Of a DNA stretch of 64,000 nucleotides, positions 47,538 through 57,642 are shown piece after piece. The DNA lies in NCBI RefSeq assembly GCF_000321045.1, contig NZ_HE578948.1:165829-229828 (forward strand), read 5' to 3'. The DNA is from Phytobacter massiliensis JC163 (GTDB taxonomy: Bacteria > Pseudomonadota > Gammaproteobacteria > Enterobacterales > Enterobacteriaceae). The first letter of the stretch is position 1, and each line of letters begins with the position of its first letter. The notes beneath the pieces were generated by a model. That model saw only the letters and a program-made list of their open reading frames with translations, made no database searches and was not told the origin of the DNA. Both the position numbers and the translations under genes were made by a program.

Positions 47538-48791
47538 TTAGGCGGTTTCGCGCCAGGCGTTTTCAATCTCTTCGGCAAGGATGCGCACGCCCGCTTCGAT
47601 CTTCTCCGGCTCCGGCACATAGTTCATGCGCATGCACTGGTGAGTATGCGGCCAGGGCTTATCCAGACCGGGGAAGAAATAGTCGCCCGGCACCATCAGC
47701 ACGCCGCGTTTTTTAAGGCGCTGGTAAAGCAGTTCGGTGGTAATGGGCAGATCTTTAAACCACAGCCACAGAAAAATCGCCCCCTCCGGTTTATGAATCA
47801 GGCACCGTTCCGCAGGCAGGTAGCGGCGAATGATGGCGATGGTTTCCTGCACACGCTGCTGGTAAAACGGTTTGATGACCGTTTCCGACAGGCGCAGCAG
47901 ATCGTTACGCTTAATCATTTCGCACATCATGGCTGGCCCCATCCCGCCAGGCGCGAGGCTGATAATGCCGTTCATATTCCGAATCGCGGAAATCACCTTT
48001 TCATTGGCGATGATGATGCCGCAGCGGCTTCCCGGCAGCCCCAGTTTCGACAGGCTCATGCACAGAATAATATTCGGGTTCCACAGCGGACGCGCTTCGC
48101 TAAAGATAATGCCGGGAAAAGGCACGCCGTAGGCGTTGTCGATAACCAGCGGAATACCATGCTGATTAGCCAGCGCATCCAGCTTGATAAGTTCCTCATC
48201 GGTAATCACGTTGCCGGTGGGGTTGGTCGGGCGCGACACGCAGATCATGCCGGTCTCTTCGCCGATGTGCAGGTGCTCGAAATCAACATGGTATTTAAAC
48301 TGGCCGTCGGGCAGCAGTTCGATATTGGGCCGTGTCGAGACAAACAGGTCCTCCTCCAGCCCGGCATCGGCGTAGCCGATGTACTCCGGCGCCAGCGGGA
48401 AAAGCACTTTTCTGCTGCTGCCGTCGGCGCGGCGGCCCGCGAAGAGGTTAAATAAGTAGAAAAACGCGCTCTGGCTGCCGTTAGTTAGTGCAATATTCTG
48501 CGGTTCAATATCCCAGCCCAGCTCTTCGCGCAGCATACCCGCCAGCGCGGTCAGCAACTCACTCTTGCCTTGCGGACCGTCATAATTGCACAGCGCGTCG
48601 GTGGCTTTACCGCTCTCCACCATCTCCGCCAGCAGGTTGTGAAAGTAATCGGTCATTGCCGGGATCTGCGCCGGGTTGCCGCCGCCCAGCATAATAGCGC
48701 CTGGCGTGCGCAGGCCGTCGTTCAGGTCTTCCATCAGGCGGGTAATGCCTGCGTGGCGGGTAAACTTGTCGCCAAAAAGTGAAAATGTCAT
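47538..48791 (-). CDS. avtA: Valine-pyruvate aminotransferase
   Basis: The 417-aa class I PLP aminotransferase, with the length and start MTFSLFGDKFTRH of E. coli AvtA, moves the amino group between valine and pyruvate (transaminase C) and so contributes to alanine synthesis. The PLP lysine lies in SLSKLGLPGSRCG (about residue 250) and the conserved YDGPQGKSELL is present. It is read after malS on the same strand but separated by a strong hairpin. Confidence 0.95.
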   Translation of the reverse strand: MTFSLFGDKFTRHAGITRLMEDLNDGLRTPGAIMLGGGNPAQIPAMTDYFHNLLAEMVESGKATDALCNYDGPQGKSELLTALAGMLREELGWDIEPQNIALTNGSQSAFFYLFNLFAGRRADGSSRKVLFPLAPEYIGYADAGLEEDLFVSTRPNIELLPDGQFKYHVDFEHLHIGEETGMICVSRPTNPTGNVITDEELIKLDALANQHGIPLVIDNAYGVPFPGIIFSEARPLWNPNIILCMSLSKLGLPGSRCGIIIANEKVISAIRNMNGIISLAPGGMGPAMMCEMIKRNDLLRLSETVIKPFYQQRVQETIAIIRRYLPAERCLIHKPEGAIFLWLWFKDLPITTELLYQRLKKRGVLMVPGDYFFPGLDKPWPHTHQCMRMNYVPEPEKIEAGVRILAEEIENAWRETA

Positions 48792-48932
48792 AGCAGAATT
48801 TCTGTCGGGCCGATGTGAAAAGTGGCTAACCATAACGCTAGATTACGTGCTGCGCAAATCGGATGAGATAGTGTGCGGTGAGGTTTTATTTTGTAGATTT
48901 ATGATTTGGTGGTTTTTTATATTGCGAAGTGC

Positions 48933-48966
48933 GTATTCCCCTCTCCCTTAACGGAGAGGGGAATAC
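48933..48966 (-). terminator. Terminator after malS
   Basis: Fourteen-base perfect arms (GTATTCCCCTCTCC / GGAGAGGGGAATAC) around CTTAAC start three bases beyond the malS stop. The hairpin is strong but has no T run; it resembles dispersed palindromes of enteric genomes. Confidence 0.65.
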
Positions 48967-48969
48967 GTA

Positions 48970-51000
48970 TTACTGGTTACCCGCCCAGATCACCATTACT
49001 TTGTCATCGCCGTGCTCACGGGTAAAACCGTATCCCTGCGGCAGGCTTAGCGTTGTCTGCTTGCCTGCCCCCAGCGCCGGGTGGCGAGCGCGGAACTGGC
49101 CGAGCGTCTGCCAGTGGCGCAGCGTTGGGGCGGCTTTGCCGTCAATATCCTGCCAGTTCATCTGTGAACGCGTGCCCTGCAAAGGGTCGGAACCGGTCGG
49201 CCCGAAAGGCCTGCTGGTTTCGTCGCCGTAAAAGATTTGTACCGCGCCGGGCGCCAGCATTAGCAGCTCCGCCGCCTGCTGGCCGCCTTCGCGGAACAGC
49301 CTTGTATCGTGAGAGGAGAGGTAGCTCAGGACATTAAAGTCCTGCAGTTTTTCCGCCATCTGCTGCCAGACCAGATCCATACCGGCGAGGCATGATACCG
49401 CGCCAGCGGCCTGCTCCTGATAGTCGAAATTGATCATCGCGTCGAAGCCGTGGCGATAGTAGTCGCTCTGCATCACGCCGTGTCCCCAGGATTCCCCGGT
49501 CATCCAGAAAGGCGCATCATCCAGTTTTTTCTGCGGATTGGCCTTCTTCCAGGCGGCCAGCGCGTCGGTGGCCTGCGTTTTAAGCTGCTGCCAGGCGGCC
49601 ATTTCCACATGCTTTGCGGTATCGACCCGGAAACCGTCGATGCCATACTCCCGCACCCACTCGCTTAGCCAGTGGGTCAGATAATCTCGCGGGGTGAAAC
49701 CGGGCATTTCCCGCGCATGAGTATCCGGCTTATGGCGATAGAAGACCGGCAGGCCGGAGGCCGTCGTCGACTCTGTTTTGAGATCCGGCAGGAACGCCAG
49801 CGACATGGTCAGGTCGTCGAAGCCGGGATTATCGTAATCGCCGATATCGGTGCGGATCCAGTTTTTCCCCCACCAGTTTTGCCAGGCGGTTTTATCGCTA
49901 AAGTTGATGTAATCATTGAAACTATGCCAGCTCTGCCCCGGCGCTGGTCGCCAGTCTGTCCAGCGCTCGCCAAGGATTTTCTTTTGCTCCTCGCCGTTAA
50001 GATAGAGCGCGCCGAACTGGTATTCCTGCATATCTGCCAGCGTCGCGTAGCCGGTGTGATTCATCACCACATCAAAAAGCACCCGCATGCCGCGACGGTG
50101 GGCTTCATCCACCAGCGCGCGAAGATCGGCCTCGCTACCCATATTCGCGTCGAGACGGGTCCAGTCCTGGGTGTAATAGCCGTGGTAGGCATAGTGGGGA
50201 AAATCGCCTTTGGTGCCGCCGCCAACCCAGCCGTGGATCTGCTCCAGCGGCGAGCTTATCCACAGCGCGTTAACGCCCAGTTTTTGTAAATAATCCAGCT
50301 TGCTGGCGAGCCCTTTCAGATCGCCGCCGTGGAAGGTGCCAATCTCCTGCATACCGTCTTTGTGCCGCCCGTAACTGTTGTCGTTAGACGGGTCGCCGTT
50401 GACGAAGCGGTCGGTGAGCACGAAATAGACCGTGGCGTTGTGCCAGCTAAAGGGCGCGACGGCGTCCGTCTCCGCCCGCTCAAGCAGCAGCAGCCCGCCG
50501 CTGTCGCGGGCAGGTTGCAGGGTGATTTTGCCGTTACGCACCATTGCCGTCTGCTGGCTGTAGAAATCACGTACTACGCTGCCTTCCGGGAAGGTGGCCG
50601 CCACGTTCAGCGTCAACGGCCCGCCGTCCCAGACCGGACACTGCCGCACGGTATTGACCGGCTGCTTTGCCGCCTCGCTTTTTACCGTCAGCATCAGCGT
50701 TGGCGTGCCGGAGCGGGTATCCACCTGAATCTGATACTCCCCCTCGCGGAATACGCGCCACTGCGGCGCCTCGCCTGCGCACGGCTTGAGCGACAGCATC
50801 TGATTGAGTTTAATCTCCGCCGCGGGCTGCCAGCACTGCTGGTTGTCTTGCAGCGTCAGCGGACGCGCCCCTTTTTGCAGCTGCGTTTCACTACGCCAGA
50901 CGCCAGTTCCATCGTCAGTAAACGTGGAAAGCCCCTCTGCCGACCAGTTTGCGCTGGCCGCAGCGGGTAATAACAGCAGTAAAAGCGGCGCGTATTTCAT
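48970..51000 (-). CDS. malS: Periplasmic alpha-amylase MalS
   Basis: The 676-aa GH13 enzyme equals E. coli MalS in length, with a signal peptide (residues 1-17, YAPLLLLLLPAAASA). The glycosidase motifs DVVMNHTG, GFRVDTAKHVE (catalytic Asp), TGESWGHG (Glu) and LSSHDTRLF are in order from about residue 300. It trims long maltodextrins in the periplasm to maltohexaose, which the maltose transporter then imports. Candidate MalT boxes lie upstream. Confidence 0.96.
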   Translation of the reverse strand: MKYAPLLLLLLPAAASANWSAEGLSTFTDDGTGVWRSETQLQKGARPLTLQDNQQCWQPAAEIKLNQMLSLKPCAGEAPQWRVFREGEYQIQVDTRSGTPTLMLTVKSEAAKQPVNTVRQCPVWDGGPLTLNVAATFPEGSVVRDFYSQQTAMVRNGKITLQPARDSGGLLLLERAETDAVAPFSWHNATVYFVLTDRFVNGDPSNDNSYGRHKDGMQEIGTFHGGDLKGLASKLDYLQKLGVNALWISSPLEQIHGWVGGGTKGDFPHYAYHGYYTQDWTRLDANMGSEADLRALVDEAHRRGMRVLFDVVMNHTGYATLADMQEYQFGALYLNGEEQKKILGERWTDWRPAPGQSWHSFNDYINFSDKTAWQNWWGKNWIRTDIGDYDNPGFDDLTMSLAFLPDLKTESTTASGLPVFYRHKPDTHAREMPGFTPRDYLTHWLSEWVREYGIDGFRVDTAKHVEMAAWQQLKTQATDALAAWKKANPQKKLDDAPFWMTGESWGHGVMQSDYYRHGFDAMINFDYQEQAAGAVSCLAGMDLVWQQMAEKLQDFNVLSYLSSHDTRLFREGGQQAAELLMLAPGAVQIFYGDETSRPFGPTGSDPLQGTRSQMNWQDIDGKAAPTLRHWQTLGQFRARHPALGAGKQTTLSLPQGYGFTREHGDDKVMVIWAGNQ

Positions 51001-51058
51001 CTGAATATCTTCCCGTGGCTTTAATTTTGACCATCTTGCCAGCACGGCGATAAGGGGG

Positions 51059-51092
51059 ACTCATCCCATGCGCGTTATCGCCAGGGAGGAGA
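51059..51092 (-). promoter_or_regulatory. Candidate MalT boxes upstream of malS
   Basis: The malS-bax gap is 320 bases. TGGGATGAGT (minus strand, 51059-51068) and AGGGAGGAGA (plus strand, 51083-51092) each match the MalT consensus GGGGA(T/G)GAGG at 8 of 10 positions, 60-90 bases before malS. MalT control of malS is established in E. coli. The rest of the gap shows no sign of a gene. Confidence 0.45.
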
Positions 51093-51320
51093 GGGGCGGG
51101 TGAGTGATCGCGCGCAAATTTTGCAAATAAATCATCACAAACGTTGCGGTTGTATCTTATTGTTTTTCTTAAATAGCAGCTTTCACCGTGAGCGCTTTCG
51201 GAATTGGATTATTTTCTGTACGTGCTCAGGGCGGCTACTTTTGGTATGATTTGCGATTCAGTTCGCAAATTTGCGTAAAACATAAGGTGTTGGAATGTTC
51301 GTATCCGACCAGGAGACTTA

Positions 51321-52148
51321 ATGATATCGATTCCCTTGCGACGACTTGGGGCTACGATACTCATGTTTCTCGCCATAGCATTTTCAGGTGAGACGCTTGC
51401 ACAAACGCACAGCAAAACAGCGAGTCATAAGGCCCATATATCGAAGATAAGCGGTAAGAAAAAGGTAAGCAGTAAACAAGAGTATTCTCGCAATAGTGTA
51501 AATAGCAGTTCACTTCCTGATTTGCGAAAATACCCTTCCGGGGCACCAAGAAAGAAAGCGTTTCTCCGGACGGTCATGCCTTATATTACCAGCCAGAATG
51601 CAGCCATCATCGCCGAGCGCGAATGGTTGATGACGCGTCAGTACAGCCAGCAGTGGTCGGCTGCCGATCGCGCGCGTCTTAAGGATATCGCCAAACGCTA
51701 TAAGGTGAGCTGGTCTGGCAATACCCGCCGTATCCCGTGGAACACGCTGCTTGAACGCGTGGATATTATCCCGGCGAGTATGGTAGCGACCATGGCCGCG
51801 GCGGAAAGCGGCTGGGGCACATCGAAACTGGCCCGTAATAACAACAATCTGTTCGGCATGAAGTGCGGAAAAGGGCGTTGCCAGAACGGTCCGGGGAAGG
51901 TGAAGGGCTATTCACACTTTGATTCGGTGAAAGAGTCCGTGAGCGCTTATGTGGTGAATCTCAACACCCATCCGGCGTACGCCTCTTTCCGTAAATCCCG
52001 TGCTCAGTTGCGTAAGGCAGACCAGGAAGTGACCGCCAGCAACATGATTCACAAGCTGAAAGGTTACTCAACCCGCGGTCAAAGCTACAACAACTACCTG
52101 TTTGCCATGTATCAGGACAATCAGCAGCTTATTGCCGCGCACATGTAA
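51321..52148 (+). CDS. bax: Bax, glucosaminidase-family exported protein
   Basis: The 275-aa protein has a signal peptide (residues 1-27, ending GETLAQ), a basic serine-rich linker to about residue 75, then a Bax/mannosyl-glycoprotein endo-beta-N-acetylglucosaminidase domain with MAAAESGWGTSKLARNNNNLFG holding the catalytic glutamate. It probably acts on peptidoglycan in the periplasm, though the E. coli protein has no proven role. GGAGACTT precedes the ATG. Divergent from malS, convergent with xylR. Confidence 0.9.
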   Translation: MISIPLRRLGATILMFLAIAFSGETLAQTHSKTASHKAHISKISGKKKVSSKQEYSRNSVNSSSLPDLRKYPSGAPRKKAFLRTVMPYITSQNAAIIAEREWLMTRQYSQQWSAADRARLKDIAKRYKVSWSGNTRRIPWNTLLERVDIIPASMVATMAAAESGWGTSKLARNNNNLFGMKCGKGRCQNGPGKVKGYSHFDSVKESVSAYVVNLNTHPAYASFRKSRAQLRKADQEVTASNMIHKLKGYSTRGQSYNNYLFAMYQDNQQLIAAHM

Positions 52149-52163
52149 TGACACAAACGCCAG

Positions 52164-52232
52164 GGTAGCCCGGATAAGACGTTTCGCCGCATCCGGGCAT
52201 CCCGGGTGCGCGGACCGCTTACCCGGGCTACG
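52164..52232. repeat. Paired REP (BIME-like) element between bax and xylR
   Basis: Two REP-type units in opposite orientation, GTAGCCCGGATAAGACG...CGCATCCGGGC and CCGGGTGCGCGG...TTACCCGGGCTACGC, fill the gap between the convergent genes. Confidence 0.78.
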
Positions 52233-53411
52233 CTATACCAGGCTCTCGCCGTACCGCTCCCGATACTCTTTGGGCGTGCTGTCATATTCCTTGCGAAACA
52301 CCGAATAGAAATATTGCAGTGACGGGTAGCCGCACATCTGCGAGATTTCATTGATGGACAGCGAAGTAGAGACCAGCAGGCTGCGCGCTTTTTCCAGTTT
52401 CTCCGCATGGATGACGGCGTGAATCGTCTCACCCACCTCTTCTTTAAAGCGTTTTTCAAGGTTCGAACGGGAGATCCCCACCGCGTCCAGCACCTGCTCG
52501 ACTTTGATGCCTTTACAGGCGTGGTTGCGGATATAGTGCATGGCCTGGATAACTGCCGGATCGTTGAGGGAGCGGTAATCGGTAGAGCGCCGCTCCACCA
52601 CGCGCACCGGCGGCACCAGCAGCCGCTGTAGCGCCAGGGGTTCATTATCCAGCAGGCGGTGCAGCAATTTCGCCGCCTGGTAGCCCATTTGCCGGGTGCC
52701 CTGCGCTACGGAAGAAAGAGCCACGCGGGAGAGGTAGCGCGTCAGCTCCTCGTTATCAATGCCAATCACGCAGAGCTTTTCCGGCACCGGGATATGTAAA
52801 TGGTCGCACACTTGCAGTACGTGGCGGGCGCGGGCGTCCGTTACGGCAATAATGCCCGTCTGCGGCGGCAGCGTTTGCAGCCAGTCTGCCAGCCGGTTCT
52901 GCGCGTGCTGCCAGTTTTCCGGCGCGGTGGTCAGCCCCTGGTAGACTACGCCGCGGTACTTCTCCTGAGCAACCAGCTGGCAGAAGGCGTGTTCCCGCTC
53001 GGCGGCCCAGCGTTTACCGCTGGAGGGGGGCAGCCCGTAAAAAGCAAAACGGTGCACGCCTTTTTCTTTCAGGTGCAAAAAGGCCTGTTCGACCAGCGCA
53101 AAGTTATCGGTGGCGATATAGTGCACCGGCGGATAGTGCTCGGGGGTGTGGTAAGAACCGCCGACGCCAACAATCGGTACGTCCACGTCGGCCAGTAGCC
53201 GCTGAATTTCTCCGTCGTCATAGTCGGCGATCACACCGTCGCCAAGCCAGTCTTTAATGTTGTCGATACGGGTACGGAAATCTTCTTCAATAAAGATGTC
53301 CCACTCAGATTGCGACGCCTGCAAATATTCGCCAACGCCCTCAACCACCTGGCGGTCATAGGCTTTATTGGCATTGAATAACAACGTAATGCGGTGGCGT
53401 TTTTCAAACAT
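52233..53411 (-). CDS. xylR: Xylose operon activator XylR
   Basis: The 392-aa protein equals E. coli XylR in length. The N-terminal periplasmic-binding-protein-like domain (residues 1-275) senses D-xylose, and a C-terminal AraC-type double helix-turn-helix (about residues 290-390, with GISRSNLEKRF and MCGYPSLQYFYSVFRKEY) binds DNA. It activates xylAB and xylFGH. It is 93 bases downstream of xylH on the same strand. Confidence 0.95.
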   Translation of the reverse strand: MFEKRHRITLLFNANKAYDRQVVEGVGEYLQASQSEWDIFIEEDFRTRIDNIKDWLGDGVIADYDDGEIQRLLADVDVPIVGVGGSYHTPEHYPPVHYIATDNFALVEQAFLHLKEKGVHRFAFYGLPPSSGKRWAAEREHAFCQLVAQEKYRGVVYQGLTTAPENWQHAQNRLADWLQTLPPQTGIIAVTDARARHVLQVCDHLHIPVPEKLCVIGIDNEELTRYLSRVALSSVAQGTRQMGYQAAKLLHRLLDNEPLALQRLLVPPVRVVERRSTDYRSLNDPAVIQAMHYIRNHACKGIKVEQVLDAVGISRSNLEKRFKEEVGETIHAVIHAEKLEKARSLLVSTSLSINEISQMCGYPSLQYFYSVFRKEYDSTPKEYRERYGESLV

Positions 53412-53504
53412 GTCGGTTCCGTCGTTAATGAATCATCGAGTTTGATTATCATATTCAACACGCTGCCGGAGAATAATTTTTCCGGCAGTGTGATCGTCCT
53501 TGTA

Positions 53505-54686
53505 TCATGCCCGGCGTTTGGTGGCGGAGTCCATCCATACCGCCAGCAGTAAAATGGCGCCTTTCACGATGTACTGCCAGAAAGTGGGCACATCCATCAT
53601 GCTCATGCCGTTATCCAGCGAGGCCATGATAAAAGCCCCCATCACCGCACCGGCTACGCTCCCGATTCCGCCTGCCAGGCTGGTGCCGCCGATGACGCAG
53701 GCGGCGATAGCATCCAGTTCGGCAATGTTGCCCGCCGACGGCGAACCGGCCCCCAGGCGCGAACTCAGAATCAAACCGGCGATAGCCACCATCAGGCCGT
53801 TGATGGCGAACACGGCAAGCTTGGTGCGCTCGACGTTGATACCGGAAAGGCGGGCCGCCTCAAGGTTGCCGCCGATGGCGTAAATTCGCCGCCCAAAGGC
53901 GGTACGGGTAGCCATAAACATCCCTGCCAGCAGCAGGAAGACCAGCAGCAGCACCGGCGTCGGCACGCCGCGATAATCGTTGAGCAGCCAGATAGCGCCC
54001 AGCACCAGCACCGCGATAAGCGACTGGCGGCCCACCACCGCAGTGGAGGCGGGGGTCGCCAGCCCCAGCGCCTGCCGACGCATCCGCCCGCGCCACTGCC
54101 ACAGAACAAAGGCGACAAGGCCAAGCGCCCCCACACCGAAACCAACGCCGTCAGGCAGATAGCTCTGCCCGATTTGCGACATGGCGGCGCTGGTGGGCGA
54201 GACGGTGGTGCCGTTGGTGATACCGATCAGCACGCCACGGAAGGCGAGCATCCCGGCCAGCGTGACGATAAACGACGGGACTTTGCGGTAGGCGACCCAC
54301 CAGCCGTTCCACGCGCCGAGCAGCAGGCCCAGCACCAGCGTTACCGCCACGGTCAGGGGAAGCGGCCAGCCGAGCCAGACATCAAAAATAGCCGCTGCGC
54401 CGCCTAATAACCCCATCATCGAACCAACGGAAAGGTCGATTTCGGCTGAGATAATGACAAACACCATCCCCACCGCCAGGATGCCGGTAATGGCGGTCTG
54501 GCGCAGCAGGTTGGAGACGTTACGGGCGCTGAGGTACGCGCCATCGGTCATCCAGGTAAAGAACAGCATGATCACGGCGATAGCGGCGATCATGACGAAG
54601 ACCTGTAAATTAAGTGATTTCAGGCCGCTAAACGCGCCGGGTACCGGAGCGGAAAGTTTCATTTCAGACGGATTGCTTTTCGACAT
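53505..54686 (-). CDS. xylH: Xylose ABC transporter permease
   Basis: The 393-aa inner-membrane permease of the RbsC/AraH type has about ten helices, with the [12 protein letters not shown] and [23 protein letters not shown] family motifs. With XylG and XylF it imports D-xylose. Its start overlaps the end of xylG by 23 bases. Confidence 0.95.
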   Translation of the reverse strand: MSKSNPSEMKLSAPVPGAFSGLKSLNLQVFVMIAAIAVIMLFFTWMTDGAYLSARNVSNLLRQTAITGILAVGMVFVIISAEIDLSVGSMMGLLGGAAAIFDVWLGWPLPLTVAVTLVLGLLLGAWNGWWVAYRKVPSFIVTLAGMLAFRGVLIGITNGTTVSPTSAAMSQIGQSYLPDGVGFGVGALGLVAFVLWQWRGRMRRQALGLATPASTAVVGRQSLIAVLVLGAIWLLNDYRGVPTPVLLLVFLLLAGMFMATRTAFGRRIYAIGGNLEAARLSGINVERTKLAVFAINGLMVAIAGLILSSRLGAGSPSAGNIAELDAIAACVIGGTSLAGGIGSVAGAVMGAFIMASLDNGMSMMDVPTFWQYIVKGAILLLAVWMDSATKRRA

Positions 54687-56205
54687 GATGTTCGCTCCTC
54701 AGCGCCGCTTCCATAACCTGCTCCTGGGTCAACTGATGGTTAATAAGATTGGCTTTTAACTTGCCTTCATGCATCACCAGCACCCGGTCGCTTAGCCCCA
54801 ACACCTCCGGTAACTCAGAAGAGATGACGATAACCGCAATCCCCTGCTGAACCAGCTGGTTGATCAGTTTGTAGATTTCATATTTCGCGCCAATATCAAT
54901 TCCGCGGGTGGGTTCATCCAGAATCAGGATGCGCGGATTGAGCAGCAGGCAGCGGGCGAGGATCGCCTTCTGCTGATTTCCCCCGCTCAGGCGGCCAATC
55001 GCCAGTTCGGGGGAGGAGGTTTTGACTTTTAACCGCTGCAACGACTGCAAAATACAGTGCTGTTCCGCCGCGTCATCAAGCGCGCTCAGGGTGCCGGAAA
55101 ACTGATCCAGCGCGGCCAGGGTGATGTTTTTACCTACCGCCATCACCGGGACGATACCGTCTTTTTTGCGGTCTTCCGGCACCATAGCGATGCCCTGGGC
55201 GATAGCCTGCTGACAGTTGGCGATGTGCGCCCGCTTGCCCTCGATATAAATCTCCCCTTCCCACCGCCCCGGCCAGACGCCAAACAGGCACTGCACTGCT
55301 TCGGTTCGCCCGGCGCCGACCAGGCCAGCAATACCGAGGATTTCGCCGCGTTTTAACGAGAACGAGACGTCGTTGACCCGCTTGATATGGCGGTTGACCG
55401 GGTGCCACGCCGTCAGATGCTCGACGCGCAGAATTTCGTCGCCGGCGGTATGCGGCTCGTTGGGGTAGAGCGCGGTCAGTTCGCGCCCCACCATCATGGT
55501 GATGATGTCATCTTCGTTCATGCCTGCGGCGTCGCGCGTGCCGATATGCTGGCCGTCGCGGATAACGCAAATCACATCGGAAATGGCTTTCACTTCATTG
55601 AGCTTGTGAGAAATATAGATACAGGCGATGCCGTGATTTTGCAGATCGCGAATGATATTCAGCAGGACGGCGGTCTCTTGCTCCGTTAGCGAGGCGGTAG
55701 GCTCATCAAGGATTAACAGACGAACCTGCTTATTCAGCGCCTTGGCGATTTCGACTAACTGTTGCTGCCCAAGCCCCAGGTCGCCCACCCGGGTATCCGG
55801 GGAGATATGCAGGCTTACCTGCGCCAGCAGTTTTTCGCAGCGCAGCGTCATGGTGTCGTAATCCATCACGCCGTGGCGGGTAATCTCCGCGCCAAGAAAG
55901 ATGTTTTCAAGAACCGTCAGGTGTTTTACCAGCGCCAGTTCCTGGTGAATGATGGCGATGCCTTTGCGTTCGGTATCGCGGATGTGGCTGGCCTGTAGCG
56001 TTTCACCGGAAAAGACAATTTCGCCTTCGTAGCTGCCCCAGGGATAAATACCGCACAGTACTTTCATCAGCGTGGATTTACCGGAGCCATTTTCGCCGCA
56101 CAGGGACAACACTTCCCCCGCGTTAAGGTGCAGGCTGACATTGTCCACAGCTTTAACCGCGCCGAAGGCCTTGGTGATGTTCTTCATTTCGAGTAAATAA
56201 GGCAT
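54664..56205 (-). CDS. xylG: Xylose ABC transporter ATP-binding protein
   Basis: The 513-aa protein contains two ABC domains. The first has Walker [10 protein letters not shown], signature LGLGQQQLV and Walker [10 protein letters not shown]. The second has the degenerate GLVGAGRTE Walker A, signature LSGGNQQK and [12 protein letters not shown]. This duplicated layout with one altered site is normal for sugar importers such as RbsA and AraG. Between xylF and xylH. Confidence 0.95.
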   Translation of the reverse strand: MPYLLEMKNITKAFGAVKAVDNVSLHLNAGEVLSLCGENGSGKSTLMKVLCGIYPWGSYEGEIVFSGETLQASHIRDTERKGIAIIHQELALVKHLTVLENIFLGAEITRHGVMDYDTMTLRCEKLLAQVSLHISPDTRVGDLGLGQQQLVEIAKALNKQVRLLILDEPTASLTEQETAVLLNIIRDLQNHGIACIYISHKLNEVKAISDVICVIRDGQHIGTRDAAGMNEDDIITMMVGRELTALYPNEPHTAGDEILRVEHLTAWHPVNRHIKRVNDVSFSLKRGEILGIAGLVGAGRTEAVQCLFGVWPGRWEGEIYIEGKRAHIANCQQAIAQGIAMVPEDRKKDGIVPVMAVGKNITLAALDQFSGTLSALDDAAEQHCILQSLQRLKVKTSSPELAIGRLSGGNQQKAILARCLLLNPRILILDEPTRGIDIGAKYEIYKLINQLVQQGIAVIVISSELPEVLGLSDRVLVMHEGKLKANLINHQLTQEQVMEAALRSEHHVEKQSV

Positions 56206-56284
56206 AACTGCTCCACGTAATTCGAGGTATCAACAGTGCCTGAAGACAGGTGGCGCGCCCGTGGAACGGGGCGCGCCGTAAGGC

Positions 56285-57277
56285 TTAGAGCTGGTTTTTC
56301 TGATGGAAGCCGTCTTTGATAACCGTGGCGTCGATGTTGTCTTTGGTAACCTCGATAGGGGTCAGCAGACGCGCAGGCACGTCTTTCAGGCCGTTATTCA
56401 GGGAGGAGTCCGCCTTCGGCTGCTGGCCATTACCCAGCTCGACGGCAATTTCCGCCGCGGTATTCGCCAGCTGCGTAATCGGTTTATAAACGGTCATGGT
56501 CTGGCTACCGTTCATCAGCCGTTTAATACCGGCGAGATCGGCGTCCTGGCCGGAAATGACCACTTTCCCGGCGAGCCCCTGCGCGCTTAATGCCTGAATC
56601 GCGCCGCCGGCGGTGGCGTCATTGGAGGCGACAACCGCATCAATTTTATTGTTGTTGGCGGTCAGGGCGTTTTCCATTATTTTCAGTGCGTTCTCCGGCA
56701 GCCAGCCGTCAACCCACTGATCGCCGACAATTTTGATTTTTCCGCTGTCAATATAAGGTTTTAATACTTTCATCTGCCCTTCACGGAAGAGCTTGGCATT
56801 ATTATCGACAGGGGAGCCGCCCATCAGGAAGTAATTACCCTGAGGAACTTTACTGACCAGACTTTGCGCCTGTAATTCGCCCACTTTTTCATTGTCAAAA
56901 GAGATATAGAAATCAATGTCGGCGTTATTGATCATGCGATCGTAAGCCAGCACTTTAATTCCTTCCTGTTTCGCCTCTTTTATGACGTTGCTTAATACCT
57001 GACCGTTATAGGGAATAATAACCAGAACATCCACGCCGCGGTTGATCATATTTTCAATTTGCGACATTTGTGTTTCTTCGTTTCCGTTCGCCGACTGCAC
57101 AAACACCGTTGCGCCAAGGGACTCCGCCTTTTTAACAAAAATATCCCGGTCTTTCTGCCAGCGTTCGAGACGTAAATCGTCGATCGCCATACCGATTTTC
57201 ACTTCTTTTGCGTGACCGGCCATGCTGGCGAGCAGCAAAGAGGCACAGAGAGTAAGGCAAAGGTTCTTTATCTTCAT
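56285..57277 (-). CDS. xylF: D-xylose-binding periplasmic protein
   Basis: The 330-aa protein has a signal peptide (residues 1-23, MKIKNLCLTLCASLLLASMA then GHA) and the E. coli XylF sequence KEVKIGMAIDDLRLERWQKD at the mature start. It is the xylose receptor of XylFGH. First gene of the operon, divergent from xylA, with a 365-base shared control region. The start at 57277 is at the signal peptide. Confidence 0.95.
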   Translation of the reverse strand: MKIKNLCLTLCASLLLASMAGHAKEVKIGMAIDDLRLERWQKDRDIFVKKAESLGATVFVQSANGNEETQMSQIENMINRGVDVLVIIPYNGQVLSNVIKEAKQEGIKVLAYDRMINNADIDFYISFDNEKVGELQAQSLVSKVPQGNYFLMGGSPVDNNAKLFREGQMKVLKPYIDSGKIKIVGDQWVDGWLPENALKIMENALTANNNKIDAVVASNDATAGGAIQALSAQGLAGKVVISGQDADLAGIKRLMNGSQTMTVYKPITQLANTAAEIAVELGNGQQPKADSSLNNGLKDVPARLLTPIEVTKDNIDATVIKDGFHQKNQL

Positions 57278-57642
57278 AATAGTAATACCTTTTTTGTAGG
57301 GTGACGAAGCTAAGATAAAAGAAACATGCACTGCGATGAACGCTGCAAATTCTTAGCGCGAAAGCGCTGGCTGGCAATTACTGATTTTTATCCCGGCGTT
57401 ATGTTTTTTGGTTTATTTGCGGAATTTTGACCGCGATCTGATTTTAAAATGAGCAAAATCGGTTTTGCATAAAAATCGGGAAGTAACGCCGCAATGTTAA
57501 CAGGGTCTATTTTGCGAGGCGGCGCACATTTGCGTATTATCTCAATGGCAGTGTGAAATAACGTAATTGAGCAAGGCGAAGAGAGAATCCAGTATTACTA
57601 CGAAAATGAACCTTTGCCGCACACCTGATTATGGAGCTCATT
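57278..57642. promoter_or_regulatory. xylF-xylA divergent control region
   Basis: The 365-base gap must hold the XylR and CRP sites of both operons. AAAATCGG occurs twice, 17 bases apart (57455-57462 and 57472-57479), a spacing that suits the two contacts of an AraC-type regulator. TGTGA in AGTGTGAAATAACG (about 57550-57563) is a CRP half-site. These assignments are inferred. Confidence 0.5.
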
